A stretch of DNA of 64,000 nt from Cricetomys ansorgei (GCA_026225945.1 JAMJFZ010002307.1:6547001-6611000); one strand, 5' to 3'; positions 1 to 11,940 are shown, numbered from the stretch's first letter. A program made the numbers and translations. Notes: a model not told the origin generated them from the sequence alone.

Positions 1-607
1 GTGCTACGTTGAAGGACAACGAGCATAAATCATGGCACACCCATAACCCTGCTTGTTTTCATAAAAATTAAATACTCACAGTGAGCCAGTTTAAAAAGGA
101 AGCATGGTGAGAAAGATGTCACTGTAGTCCTCAATTACTGCTGTATCAATTGCCAAGAAGATTAATTATATTCCATTAATGGATAATAAAGGGCCAACAG
201 AAATTTTGTTAGGGAAAAATAAGTTTTTCAATGACAAAAAATAAAAAAAGTTAATACATAAAGTATACACTAAAACAGGGCATTATAATGTAAATGACAT
301 TATGATTGCCAAGGAAAAGAATAAAAACTTTAAATTCATTCCCTAGTTTCTGGTTGTTCTTACATTCTTCCTAAAAATTCTAACATGTTACTTCACAGAG
401 AGAATGTGAATTTCCCATCAGCTGGCAGTCACTGTTATAATATGATGATCCGAGATTATAGTAATATTCTTTCCTTGATCAAAGTTTCTTGATTTTGTTT
501 AATAATACATATAAACTAAAATTTCCATATTTTATAACTCAATTATCTGGCTTGACTGACGATCATAAGATAAGCACTCACACCATTTGAAAGGTTAGCA
601 TGTATAA
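1..607. other. AT-rich sequence, nothing recognised
   Basis: No repeat family, coding frame or simple repeat stands out. Short A-rich runs near 230-250 are the only low-complexity pieces. Confidence 0.5.
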
Positions 608-950
608 GGCTGAGGAGATGACTCTACACAGGGCTCACTGTGCCAGGCATGAGGACCTGAATTCAGGTCCCTAACACTAAAGTAAAAAGCCAGGTAAAAT
701 GTTGTCTGTAAGCTCAGCACTGGGAGGCAGAGACAGGCAGATACCTCAAGTTAACCAGCCAGTCATTTAAGCCATTTGTGAGTTGTAGGCTCAGTGAGAG
801 ATCTTATCTCAAGAAAAAAAATGGGAAGCAGTATAAGAAGACATGCCCCCAGCCTCTGGTACTCATGTACCATATACACACACGCCCATAGGCACAGGTG
901 CACACACACAGGAACATGTACACACATACCCCACATAAGCAAAAGAAAAT
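608..950 (+). repeat. Long tRNA-derived rodent SINE with B1-like middle
   Basis: The head has 'ctgaggagatgactct' and 'gaggacctgaattcagg', a degenerate tRNA A-box/B-box pair. The middle has 'cagcactgggaggcagagac' and 'tcagtgagagatctt', which resemble B1. The tail is CA-rich. This 320-340 base architecture recurs at 2068, 19277, 25661(-), 31581, 40791(-), 50326 and 52707. I think it is a B4/RSINE-type family but am unsure of the subfamily name. Confidence 0.7.
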
Positions 951-953
951 GTT
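941..953 (+). repeat. Left target-site duplication of B1
   Basis: The 13-mer 'aaaagaaaatgtt' here is repeated exactly at 1208-1220, enclosing the B1 and its tail. It is the expected footprint of L1-mediated insertion. Confidence 0.75.
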
Positions 954-1207
954 GCCAGTGGTAGTGGCACACGCCTTTAATCCCAGCGCTCAGGAGGCAG
1001 AAGCAGGCAGATCTCTGTGAGTTTGAGGCCAGCCTGGCCTACCACCAAGTGAGTCTCAGGACAGCCAGAGAAACCTTGTCTCGGAAAAAATAAAGGAAAG
1101 AAAGAAAAGAAGGAAGGAAGGGAGGGAGGGAGGGAGGATGGGGAAAATAGAAAAGTAAAGAAAAGAAAATGTAGGGAGGATGGGGAAAATAGAAGAGAAA
1201 AGTAAAG
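954..1207 (+). repeat. B1 SINE with long purine-rich tail
   Basis: The B1 body (954-1084) shows 'cacgcctttaatcccagcg', 'gtttgaggccagcctgg' and 'aaccttgtctcgg'. Part of the region before the 3' end is deleted relative to full B1. The tail (1085-1207) is GGAA/GGGA-rich and contains a 42-46 base tandem duplication (1131-1172, 1173-1219) that includes the start of the right target-site copy. Confidence 0.85.
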
Positions 1208-1280
1208 AAAAGAAAATGTTTAGCAATGTCATAGAATTCTTTAGAAATGACCACAGAAATTTTCTCTATAATTCCGAGTG

Positions 1281-1304
1281 AGTATGTGTGTGTGTGTATA
1301 GTGT

Positions 1305-1345
<41 letters not shown>

Positions 1346-1415
1346 TATGTGTGTGTGTGTGTGGTATGTGTGTGTGTGTGGTGTGAGTGTGTATATGTGT
1401 AAGTGTGTGTGTTGG
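1281..1415. repeat. (TG)n microsatellite, interrupted
   Basis: TG dinucleotides broken by 'tata', 'ggtatg' and 'gag' interruptions, so the array is partly degenerate. Confidence 0.95.
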
Positions 1416-2067
1416 GCAAGATGTTCATTTTCAATGGTGGTTCTGTTTGCCACTGGTTTTTTGATGACAGTCAAATGTAAATTGTCTTTGGGTAATGGTT
1501 AACAATAGCATTTTTCTTTTACTTGTAATGACAGCTCAGAACACACCATCCCATAAGGCCCAACATAGACCTTCTTTCCAGCTATTTCATTTTCACTGCT
1601 CATGTAGGTAAGCACAGAACCACAGAATTGCTGTAATAAAACACCTTCTACTTGAAATGCCTTCCACAAGTCTTGCCTTCCGCTATGATCAGACGTCACC
1701 CAGAGAGTGATTGCTTCTTTTGATGTTTATTTATAATCCTCAGACACCATGTGACAAAGTGGTTGTTAGCATCAATTAGTTTACTTAATCATAAATTTCT
1801 CCAACTACAGGGGACACTATCTCAATGAAAGAAAGCCACTACATAAAATGGTTTAAACAACAACAAAAAGAAGCAGAAGCATGATCTGGCCAACTACTTT
1901 TATTGGACTTGAGTTGATGCTTTATCAAAGAAAACTGTCTTCAGGTTTATGGTACCTGTCAATTTTTAACCGGCAAGATAAATTTGTTTTCATTCTTTGT
2001 ACTTGATTCCTCACCCACATTTTGCTTTCTGTAGGTAGTTCTTTGTGTTTGAAAAATCAGAGCAAAT
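1416..2067. other. Unassigned sequence, no gene seen
   Basis: AT-rich and not simple. A minus-strand frame of 66 codons lies near 1500-1700 but has no recognisable similarity and no splice or promoter context. Confidence 0.4.
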
Positions 2068-2408
2068 GGGCTGGGAGGTGACTCTGTGGGTGTATGGCTT
2101 ACTTGGCAAACAGGAGGCCCTGAACTCAGACCCCAAACATCCTTGATGTGGTGATGCTATCCAGGAGCAGAAAGGTGAATCCTGAAGGGACTTTCTAGCC
2201 AGCCTGCATAGTGAACATCATGCAGTCCAGGTTAGTGAGAAACCCTGTCTCAAAAAGAAAGTGGAGACAAATAGAGGGAGACACCCAAAGTTGATCTCTG
2301 GCTTCCACCCTGGTGCAGGCAAGCACACCCATGCACAAATGCACGAATACACTACACACAAACACAAATAATAATAAAATAAAAATGTAAATAAAAAACA
2401 CACACACA
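2068..2408 (+). repeat. Long tRNA-derived rodent SINE
   Basis: Same architecture as the element at 608: 'gggctgggaggtgactct' head, 'ttagtgagaaaccctgtctc' middle, 'gagggagacacccaaag', 'ttgatctctggcttccac', then a CA-rich tail ending in 'aataaaa'. Confidence 0.75.
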
Positions 2409-2645
2409 GAGTCTGTTCTCTTGCACTTAACTATACTGGTAACTTTTGTAAATCTAAACTTTTAATTATAATTACTAAATAATTTAATATATTGCCACCC
2501 ATACCAGCTGCCACTTGCACCCCTACGATACATAAGTATACCTGTGGGTCTAGAAAACTGTGGAATAAAAATCACCATATTTATACATCTGGCAGCAAAT
2601 CTTGCTGTGTCTCGTGATCGTGGAAGAGCAGGGTAGCTGCAAAGA

Positions 2646-2654
2646 GGGCGGGGC
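2646..2654 (+). promoter_or_regulatory. Isolated GC-box (Sp1-type) motif
   Basis: Exact GGGCGGGGC within otherwise AT-rich DNA. There is no TATA box, CpG island or downstream frame to make it a promoter. It is a motif match only. Confidence 0.25.
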
Positions 2655-2931
2655 TACCACAGTGACTCTGTCAGTAACTGTGTTACTTGATTAGAACAGA
2701 ACTCCCGGAGGCCAGAGCAGAGATCCAAGAGTGATTTCAGTTCCCAGTCTATTCACTGAGGTTGAACAAGCCAGGTTATCTGTGTTTTTTTTATTTTTCT
2801 ATGCCACCCTGACAGTTGTTTATTCTGCCTGTTGGTTTGAACTACTGAACTGTAGCCATGTCTCAATAGCTTATGTCACTAACCAAAATGTCACACCGTA
2901 TGGCTTTGGGATTAGCTTTGGACACTATTCT

Positions 2932-2972
2932 GCATACATACATACATACGTACATACGTACATATATACACT
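2932..2972. repeat. (TACA)n short tandem repeat
   Basis: Around ten tetranucleotide units with G-for-A variants, grading into 'tatata'. Confidence 0.85.
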
Positions 2973-4239
2973 ACAGTCTTGAGTGAGACTACCTGAGCTC
3001 AGAGTGTTGACTGTATGTCTTCAATGGTCCTGTCACAAGAGTGTGGATTACTTTGCATTTGGAAGACATAACATTGCCTTTCATAAAATTCTTGTATAAT
3101 TCAAATGTTTTATCCAACAAGCTAAATTACCCATAGTTTTCAATGTAAATGAACAAGAAAGATTGGCTTTTATGATCTGGTAATCCAATACTGATGAGTG
3201 ACTATAGATTTAAAAGCATGTGTTTTTTTTTTCCCCAGTACCACATTATGTCCTCAGCATTGTCTTAGTGAAGTTCCCAGAACCCTTCTCTGCTTTACCA
3301 TTCCATGTTTGTTTCTGCCTTCCAGTGTCTCACTTTACAACACTGCTGAATCAGTTAGCTTTTAAAGCATCTTACACACGTCTTCATCTTTCTCCAGATT
3401 TCCTTTTGTCCTCCCTTTTTTTTTTTTCACAAAATCCAAGAATTTCAAAATAAGAAAATATAAAAGCTTTGGTGTCTTGGTATTGGTAAGAAGCTAGCAA
3501 GGAAAGAACAGAAAAGGGATTCCCGTGAAATGATGCTGTTCTGAGGAAATAAAGGCCCAGCACACTAGAACTCAAACTCTGAAGAGAGGCTCCAGGACTG
3601 TCGGTTGGACAGTCTGAGAAGGTATCAGACAGCTGCTTGCTCTTATAGTCAGCTGCATTTAGTCCACTCAACCAAAGGAAAGGAATACCCAGAAAAAGTA
3701 AGTGCTGTGTGATCCTAGAGTTCCAGATACAGAAATATAGTTTGGCATTCAGAAAACACTGACTAAATCTTAAGGTAGCTTTATGCCCCTTCTGAGAGAC
3801 CTGTAAGGCATCTACAGTGTGGGTGTTTTTCACGTAAAAGCAGTTGTTGAAAGAACTGTCTCCTGTTTCCAGCTCTCTTTGATGTACTAAGAAATGGCAT
3901 GGCTCTTTCAGATTCTTGAGCTCTTGAGTTCACATGACCAAGGAATTGATCTGACTATTGCAGCTTGGGTCACACACTGCATCTTGGCTTAGTCATGTGG
4001 ATGTGGTCAGGGGTTAGAGGTCACTTAGCACCACAGTCTTCAGATGACTAAAGAAATTATTGGTGATGGTAGTGGTAGTAGTTGTGCCCAATTAAGTAAT
4101 CTTTCAAAGACAGTAGATATGCATAATAAGACATTTTTAATTTAGAGAAAACTGACTTCTATAGCTTACATAAGCGCCCTGTATGCTGCAGATACTAAAT
4201 AATGACAGTGTATTCATTTTATTTGTTGGCATTTGTACT

Positions 4240-4462
4240 AGTTGGTTTTTGCCAACTTAACACAAACCTAGACATATCTGGGAAGAGAGAAACGTAACTG
4301 AGAAAATGTTTTCATAAGACTGGCCTGTAGGCAAGTCTGTGGGTATTCTCTTGATTAATGATTGATGTGGGAAGGCCTAGCTTACTCTGGCAGGTGGTCC
4401 TGGGTTATAGAGGAAAGCAGGCTGAGAAAGCCATGGAGAGCAAGCCAGAAAGCAGCACACAA
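4240..4462 (+). mobile_element. Rodent interspersed repeat, tentatively URR1-type
   Basis: Reads 'gccaacttaacacaaac...', 'ggcctgtaggcaagtctgtg', 'ttgattaatgattgatgtgg' and 'gaaagcaggctgagaaagcc'. This is a very common rodent repeat which, in full form, ends '...ggtcatggtgttt.atcacagcaa'. I believe it is a non-autonomous DNA element of the URR1/hAT-Charlie type. The right half is missing here. Confidence 0.6.
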
Positions 4463-4625
4463 GGCAGTGTCTCAAAATACAGAAATGAATAAATTATCAT
4501 TAGTATTTTCATCAGATTTCAGTTAGTAGCTGTATGCAAATATAGCAAACTCAGATATTTTTTACATATTCATTAAAAGGAATATCCTGTCACTAGCTTA
4601 TGTCATCAGAATGTAACAATAATAC

Positions 4626-4790
4626 CCCATTTATTGGCAGCTACCAGGAGGGGTGTTTACACAGGTAAGCTCATAAACTAATGATTATTCTTACATTTGG
4701 ATATAGTCTTTAAGACTTTTGCAGATGAGGAATCTGAGGTCTGGGATATTATATTCTACGCACACAGGAAAGTACAAAGAAGTGGCAGTA
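4626..4790 (+). repeat. MIR SINE remnant
   Basis: Order of landmarks fits MIR: 'catttattgg', 'acacaggtaagctcataa', 'gcagatgaggaatctgagg', 'cacacaggaaagtac', 'agtggcag'. Strongly diverged, as expected for an ancient mammalian element. Confidence 0.55.
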
Positions 4791-5297
4791 TTCTCTAATA
4801 ATAACCAGACAACAGTTAACTCACCCAAAGCATCTTGGCAACAATTAATGGAATCTGATGCTTTCTCAAGACAATGTATCAACATCTGCTAGAAAATTGC
4901 CATTGTAAATACAGAAAGCAATAATGGCTACAAATGCGGATAGCGCTGCCCACCAGAACTGTGCTGTGCATGCCTGCACAAGTATACAACAAGCCTGTTA
5001 GCAAAATATTGCAGATGTCATTCGTCAGTCCTCCTTGTCACATGGAGTTCCAGTCATCAACACCCTGCCGCTCCCTCGGCTCTTCTGTTAACCCCATTTT
5101 GTTTGCTAGGCAAGTGATTAAACTCTGAAAGTGTGTTATCCATTTGTTCTGTTGATACCCCAATGACAAAATATTCTAAAAGGAGAGTTAAACAATGGTT
5201 CCACAATCTCCTATGTAAAATTCAATCAATGAAACAGTCTGTGGCCCTCGGTGTCACATAATTTATAACCACCACTTCTCTGTTAACTCCTTTATTT
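4791..5297. other. No gene or repeat recognised
   Basis: Balanced composition with two short open frames on opposite strands and no recognisable similarity. Confidence 0.4.
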
Positions 5298-5311
5298 AAA
5301 AAGAAATTCTT
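5298..5311 (+). repeat. Left target-site duplication of B1
   Basis: The 14-mer 'aaaaagaaattctt' is repeated exactly at 5529-5542 on the far side of the B1 tail. Confidence 0.8.
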
Positions 5312-5528
5312 GCCAGGCAGTGGTGGTTCCCGCCTTTAATCCCCGCTCTCAGGAGGCAGAGGCAGGCAGATCTTTGTGAGTTTGAGGCCAGCCTGGTCTA
5401 TAGAGTGAGTTCCAGGACAGCCAGAGTTACAACAGAGAAACCCTGTCTCAAAAGAACAAAAAAGAAGAAAGAGGTGGGAGAAGGAGGAGGAAGATGAGAA
5501 GGAGGGAGAGGAGGAGGAAAGAAAAAGA
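5312..5528 (+). repeat. B1 SINE, near full length, with GA-rich tail
   Basis: 'gccaggcagtggtgg' start, 'tttgaggccagcctggtcta', 'gagttccaggacagccagag' and 'aaccctgtctc'. It carries 'gagttacaaca' where the mouse consensus has 'gggctacaca', a variant shared with 12632 and 27095. The exact flanking duplication and low divergence point to a fairly young insertion. Confidence 0.92.
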
Positions 5529-5542
5529 AAAAAGAAATTCTT

Positions 5543-5859
5543 ATTCCAACTGCTAAGAAGCAAAATCTGTCACCATCAGCAAGGCTTCCTTTCTATTGCT
5601 TCCTAGTTTGATGTAGTGAAATGACACATCTTTGAGAGGACCTGTGCAGAAGACTTAGCCCTGAACATTACTCATCAGCCCCGAGCTTTGGCCATGCTCA
5701 CTGTCAGCCCTGTGCCTTGACCATGCTCACCATCATTTTTTTTTTCTTACATACCTGCAAGGCTAACCTTTTTCCAGGGGGAAAACTGGCTTTACCACCC
5801 AATCCTCTATAGCAGTAACAGGCAAGAATCTCTAGAGAGCCATGCTTATGTATGACTTT
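5543..5859. other. No gene or repeat recognised
   Basis: Includes a short internal direct repeat ('gccatgctcac.gtcagccc' / 'accatgctcaccatca', 5692-5735) and a T10 run near 5740. Confidence 0.35.
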
Positions 5860-6245
5860 TCCTGAGGAGACATGAGCAAACCTCTGTTCACCCTAGATCA
5901 GGAACCCACAACATATAAAGGAATGCATCCACCCAAGTCCATCTTGGTAAACCAATCAGATTATTGGGATTCCTAATAGAAGCTTGGGTAAGGGCTTACT
6001 ACTGCAATGTGGATGATCAAAAGCAGCTGTATCGTGGAAAAGCCCACTCCAATGTGGGTGATGACTCACTAACGCTGTATCCATGGAGCTCCCTGCATAA
6101 CTTGCAGGCAACTTGGCTGACAAGAGAGTTATCTCTTTCTAGGAATTGTTACTGCTCATTTTACCTAGAGAAGGGGGCTTGTGAACTTGTAAATTTCCAG
6201 AGTTTCCTGAGACTTGTAAGTTTCGTTTATTCTCCCTAGCATGTC
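5860..6245 (+). repeat. Unassigned medium-reiterated rodent repeat
   Basis: Phrases such as 'aaggaatgcatccaccc', 'ggtaaaccaatcagattatt', 'aaaagcccactccaatgtgg' and 'gcataacttgcaggcaact' are ones I recall from many rodent loci, but I cannot name the family. An RMER-type element or LTR fragment is possible. Confidence 0.45.
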
Positions 6246-8940
6246 AGTCTCATTGTCTTTCTGAGTCTTCTTCAGCTCATGCAACTGTAGAAAGGGCATT
6301 ATCCAAATTAATGAACAATAACATACTCTGGGGAAAGGGAAGGGAACTTTTGTCTTCATGGTGTACTTTATAGGAAGGAAAAAAATTATAAAAATATGAA
6401 CCCTGAAGGCTGAGGTTGAGGGAGTCGCAATGAATAAGAGAAACTTGGCTGTCCACAAGAACTTCAGAAACACTGAGAAGACGACCAACCTTTATTCACA
6501 GGCTGCCATTCCACTGAGCAGCATCCTGTACAATTACATCTTTTTACTCAAGATGGAAGAGGAGAAGTGGAAACAGGGATCACTGTGTGGCCTTTACCGT
6601 GAACTCAATGGAGTCTAACATCTGGGCCTTTGTGTAACAGCAAATGTGGGCAGGAACAGTGAGAGACCCACAACACTGTCCTTGCAATATATCTCCCACT
6701 AACTTTTTTCCTAATTATCTATATTCATATAGCATCCATAATAATGACCTGACTATCAATTTTAAATGCTGCCACCATGTTAACAAGGAACAAAACAACT
6801 GATGTGATAACTCTACTTATGTGCATAAATAACAACCACTCCTAATCCCAAGGAATCCTTCAAACCCAAGGGCACAGTCTTTTGAAATACACATGCATGT
6901 TTTCATGTGGCATATAGGTACATCCCCCTAGAGCATTTTAAATGGCCACCCATATCCAGTATATATATATAGAATAAAAGATTCAAATATATATATTAAC
7001 TAGATGAAGGAGGAAGAGAAAAGTTCGAGGCATTAACTACATTTCCTTCTCACATGGGAAAGCATCATCAGCACCATTGCAGTAACACAAACTGAGCATC
7101 ACAGAATTGAACCAGAGGGCCTGTGAGTCTCTGTGAGCCCTCGAGAAGTCAATCCGCACGGGCATGGTACCAGGGGCCGGGCCAGACCAATGCGTTTCAC
7201 TTTCCTCCAACTGCCAGCCATCCCCTTACAGGCATAAAGTAAGTATGCTTTATATTTGAAAAACAGGATAAAGATGGGGGACCATCAGGAGAAAATCCCA
7301 CAAATGTGTCTAGATAGTTGTTTTCTCCTGATCGACCCTAGTACAGCTGAGTAGTGTAGCTGACATAAGATGACAACAGAATCATCATCAAGAAAAGCAA
7401 TTGCTCCTGGGTTGGAAGAGTCCACTCCCCTTCGAGGATCCAAAACCAAATCCTAGAATGCATGTGTCTATGCTCATTGATTTTTAAAATATTATATTTA
7501 TGTCTTCATATACATCATTTCTGCCTTCAATTCTTTTTGCCAAGCTTTAGATTAAGGCATGAGTATTTCCATTGGCCACAAAGAGAGGGTTACAATTTTA
7601 CAATAGAATCCTATCTCCTTCTTCCCAGTGTCCTGGTATTTCTAACTAATTTTATTTTTAGTTCTGTTAAGTTTAGTGTATGCATGAGAGACAGGGTGTC
7701 AGGGGACACCTTTTTCTGGAAGCTGGTTCTCTCCTTTTCACCTTGTTTTGAAGCAGTCTTTCTTGCTTCTGATACTATACTCTGAGTTAGCTGGTCCACA
7801 AACTTCCAGCCAATTCCCTTGTCTCTGCCTCTCATCTCACTGCAGAAATAACCTAGAAAAGACAGCAAAGCATATCAGGCTGACAAGGATTCAAAAGTAA
7901 GAGAAACCAGCAACAAAGAAACACAAGAATCTCTCTGGAGTGCTGTAATGTGTCCTGTATTTGGGTAGTTCTCATGACCGTAGATACTGATCAATGAGTG
8001 AATTTTATTACTTGTTCATTAAAGTCCAACAGTGCCAACCTAAAAATAATATTTAACCAGAAACCACATTTTACATCTGTAATATTTAAAATAGTTTTAT
8101 TACAACCGACAATGAATAACATTGGTTCCACAAAATTAATAGAAATGCATGAAGAATTTTTGTAAACTAATGCAAGCCACCATTGCTCTTAGATGAACAC
8201 ATCCTGCTCTAGAAGAGAGGACATTCTGAGGACTTTAAATGTTCAGACTGCTTATATCAGCATCTAAGCAAAATTAAGCCTTGGGGAAGATAAGAGGTAT
8301 GGAAAATGAGAGGCGGTCCTAATTCTCCTGAGAAGTATGAGAATGATAAATACCTTGATATTCTAACTTCCACATGACCCACTGAACTTTTATTTGACCT
8401 ATTGTATGTTTCATTTCTGCAGTGGAACTCATGGAAGAAGTTTTTGTTATTTTGATTTATTTAAAAATGCAAAATGGCCTTTGGACTAGGTTTATGTTCC
8501 CATCCCAGGTGTGGCAGATGTTTATGAGTTGGATTTGGAATGCTTGATGCAGGTGGCTATAATTTGGTTAGGTGCAGTCGGTCTGGTATGTGTAGCTTGT
8601 TCTTGGGATTGTGTGCTGCAGAGGTTTATGGGTACTTTTGCTTAGGGTATAAAAGGTCTGAAGCCATGAGAGCTGGGGTGGGCGTTGGTTGGTGGTTCAT
8701 TGGTTGGTGTGTCCATCATTAGTTGATTCTTACTTAAAAGAACAAAGGTTGGAGAGACTGAGTTTACAGATACTGAGCTCAGACACTAGTCTGACTCACT
8801 GTCAGCTAGTCCTCTTTTAGCTTAGGACAGTCTAAAAGAGGCTGTGAAGATTTCTACCTTTCTCTCATTCTATATCAAGACTGCCTGCAAACGTGGTGAA
8901 AATTTCTTTCTATTCTTCCTTTCTTTTTCCATAAACTGAG
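6246..8940. other. 2.7 kb without recognised repeat or gene
   Basis: Contains a (TA)n-rich patch at 6958-6998, several 60-107 codon frames without recognisable similarity, and a T/G-rich segment at 8395-8730 with a TATA-like 'ggtataaaagg' at 8646. No exon with both splice-like borders was seen. Confidence 0.4.
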
Positions 8941-8949
8941 GGTGAGAGA

Positions 8950-9340
8950 CTGTAGTTAACAACGGCACACTTCCATCATCATTTCAGTTTTCTTCAGTAT
9001 TTCTAGATCTTTATTAAATTCTATTTTCATATCACAGATTGATTCACTTATTTCATTCAGTTGTCTGTGTTCTCTCAGAAAATACTGGAGTTTTCTTTGA
9101 ATTCTTTTATCATATTTATAACAATTCCTTTGAATTATGCATCTGGAATTTTATCTAGGTCATTTTGATCAGAGTCATTAATATGGTGTTGGCAGTCTGG
9201 GGAGGAGAAAAGTTTTCTTTGTTTTTCAAGTTGTTGTTCAGAGGTATCCAGAGACCCCAAAATCAATACAAGATAATGCCTTTGCTCTTGGCTGCCCACC
9301 AGAACTTGATGGTAAGACTCTATTGCTGAAGTCATCACAT
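8950..9340 (-). mobile_element. L1-like fragment in inverse orientation
   Basis: The minus strand reads like the A-rich spacer/ORF1-proximal text of rodent L1: 'ttgaatgaaa'-style words, 'gaatttaataaagatctaga', 'aatactgaagaaaactga'. A 67-codon frame remains but no ORF1 motif is intact. It abuts an L1 3' UTR in the opposite orientation. Identification is by resemblance only. Confidence 0.35.
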
Positions 9341-9364
9341 TCTTTCGTCACAGGACATAGAGAA

Positions 9365-10325
9365 GTCAAGTGAACGAAGCAGAAAGCTTTCTCCTGCCAG
9401 CAAGCTTTCATAGTACTAGAAGATGCTATACAGGTTAAAGAGAGGAAAGTCGTTATCAGTCTTGCCCAGCTGTGAATCCTGTGAACTGTGATAATGGCCC
9501 ACATGGGAAGATATGCTCATGGATGAAATAATGGCATGAATATTAGGAAAATGCCCAGCCACTTATTGATTTGATTTGAGGCATCCTCTATAACAGGAAA
9601 GACATGCCTAGTGTCTGTCAAGATCTGTCAAGAACCCATGACTGGGGACCACACCATCCCCAAGAATAAACCTACTACTATTATGTTGCTACATGGACAT
9701 AATATCAGACTAACTTCTAAATCTGTACCTCTCTACCCAGAGATCAGTGTAACTCTCAGACCTTATCAGAGAAATTTCTTTGTGCTGTATATAGTGGTTT
9801 ACACAGACACTGACAACTCATCAAGTGAAGAGAACAAGAGACTATGAAATACACAGCACAAATGACACATCTATATCACATCTCCCTCTCCAAGGCCCCA
9901 GGACCGCTGGGGAAGAAGAGTCAGAGAGATTGTAAGAGCTAGAGATGAAATAACATCTTCTGGTACAACAGGATTGCTGCACAATGACCTCATGACCTCA
10001 GCTCTGTACAAGACTCACAAAAGACCAACCCAGTATGGACTGGGAAGCAGCCACCAGCCTCTGGCCCTAGCTGAGAAACTGTAGATGGGTGATGGCTTCT
10101 GGAGGAGGGAGAATCAGTTTTCATAAGGCTGTGTGGTCCTAGGTAGGTTGCACATTCTCCAACAGATGGTCCCACACCTGAGAGTATGTAGTCAGTTCAA
10201 ATTGGAATCAATGGATTATTTTTTAAGGACATGAAGTTTATCAAGAGGAAGGTGAATGTGGATGTTGGAGAAGTCATAAGAGAATTGGGAATGAACATGA
10301 TCAAAATATATTGTACAGTATAAAT
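9365..10325 (+). mobile_element. Rodent L1 (Lx-type) 3' UTR
   Basis: Landmarks in order: 'gaagatatgctc', 'tgatttgatttgagg', 'gaacccatgactggggacc', 'gaataaacctactacta', 'ctcagaccttatcagagaa', 'gattgtaagagctagagatg', 'gatgatcc'-poor middle, 'ggtaggttgcacattctcc' and 'gatcaaaatatattgtacag'. These match the non-coding 3' tail of rodent L1. No ORF2 precedes it. Confidence 0.75.
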
Positions 10326-11829
10326 ATTGAAAATATCACTCATTTCATTTTTGCAATCGCAGAAGTGCAAAGTCTTGCTCACACAGATGTTCTGGAACAT
10401 GAGTACTTTCTGTGAGAGTAATGTCCATCTCTAAACTCTGAGTTACAAAGTGAGGCTCAACTAGCCCAAACAGATGCCAAGATGGTAGCATCTTCCTTTA
10501 TTCATCTTTTTGACAGTCCGTAACTGGAGACTTTCATGTCTCACTATAGGATTTCTCACAGAGTAATCAGAATATTTATATACCACAGCAAAACTCAGGT
10601 TCTGTCTAGGTCAGTTGAGTTTTATAACCTGGAACGACATCCTGATCCAGGGAAGAGAAATGCACACTTTGTAAGGAAGGAGAAAGGATATGCAGATAGG
10701 GAGACATGGGAAGAGAAAGCTCGCGCCCTTTAAGAGAAGAAACTACAGATTATTCACTAACTACAGCAATGAATACACTTGGAATTTTATGATCAGAATG
10801 CTGATGACCTAAATTCTTAGTGTCGTGATAGTCCTTGAGTAGACACGGTAGCCTGCTGCTTGCAGGAGTCTGGACACTCAGTGGGAATATTCCTCTCCCA
10901 GACATTGTGGTACATACAGAAGCTCGCAGTTAAACAGTGGGTGTCTCTAGGACAATCAAATTTTCATCATACAATTTCAGGCAACTGTATCCCTCTGAGA
11001 ATGTACTCAACAATACCTTGTGTGGTTCTGTTTTCATGAAAACAGTTTGGTGCTAAGCAAGCTTTTTAAAGGAGTTTATACTAATGCTCTCTTAGAGATA
11101 ATCGCACTTTGGAAAAAGCAAACTGTTTTATATTTCCAACTTTCAAATTTTACTAGATATTTCAAAACTCATAAAAGTCCAACAGATTCTAATATTAGTG
11201 AAATGAATTCTTCTAGTCCTAATATCTTTTCTGGAAAGGAAACAAGATGAGAAGACAAAACTCACTAATCAAGAACATCTTTTTGGCCCATTTCACAAAA
11301 ACAGCAGTATTCTAAAGAGCTCATTTTCCAGGATGAGGGAAAAAAATCCTTTGGGGTCATTCTTTGGATTATTTTCGTTTGTTTTGCTTGTTTGCTTTTT
11401 GACACTTAAATAAAAAATTATGTATTGTCTGAATTGTCTTTCAGATTTTGTTATGAGCATTGGAATCTTTGGAGACTGCTTGTTGTGCTTGGGAGATGTC
11501 TTCCATGAGTTTAAATAGAAATTCAGTGACATTCAACAACATCAGCACTGACACCCACTCTGTGTGTGATGCCACACCAGCGGCATAGGGGATACAAAGG
11601 ATGCTCCCTCCAGGGCCATAGTCTGCAGAGTCTAGAAACATACTCAACAACTATCATAAGCCAGAGAAGGAAATAAGGAACATCTGAGAATATTCAAATG
11701 CTTTCCCAGTGGCAGGATAACACTATTAGTTTTATGAAAATCAATGTCAAGAAAATACAGAAAAAGAAAAGATTGATGGGTGGAATGGAGATAATGGAGA
11801 ATGAGAATAATCAGAAAATAGATGATAGT

Positions 11830-11833
<4 letters not shown>
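10326..11833. other. No gene or repeat recognised
   Basis: AT-rich. Contains an 18-base perfect palindrome at 11028-11045 and weak open frames up to 79 codons. No splice-bordered exon candidate. Confidence 0.4.

Positions 11834-11888
<55 letters not shown>
11834..11888. repeat. (GATA)n microsatellite
   Basis: About thirteen nearly perfect tetranucleotide units, likely length-polymorphic. Confidence 0.97.
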
Positions 11889-11940
11889 GATACAGATGTT
11901 AGCAGATATAAATACATATGCATGAAATGAAATACATGGG

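Larger units (their letters stand above)
2409..4239. other. Mostly unique sequence
   Basis: Holds a GC-box (2646-2654), a short TACA array (2932-2972) and a 149-codon minus frame at 3384-3833 with no similarity I recognise. The frame's C-terminal end is a low-complexity lysine/arginine run encoded by a T-tract, so I do not call a gene. Confidence 0.45.

Noticed and set aside
3384..3833. 149-codon minus frame in non-repeat DNA
   Set aside because: Length is within chance expectation for 64 kb in six frames; no similarity, no splice or promoter context, and a T-tract-encoded lysine/arginine end.
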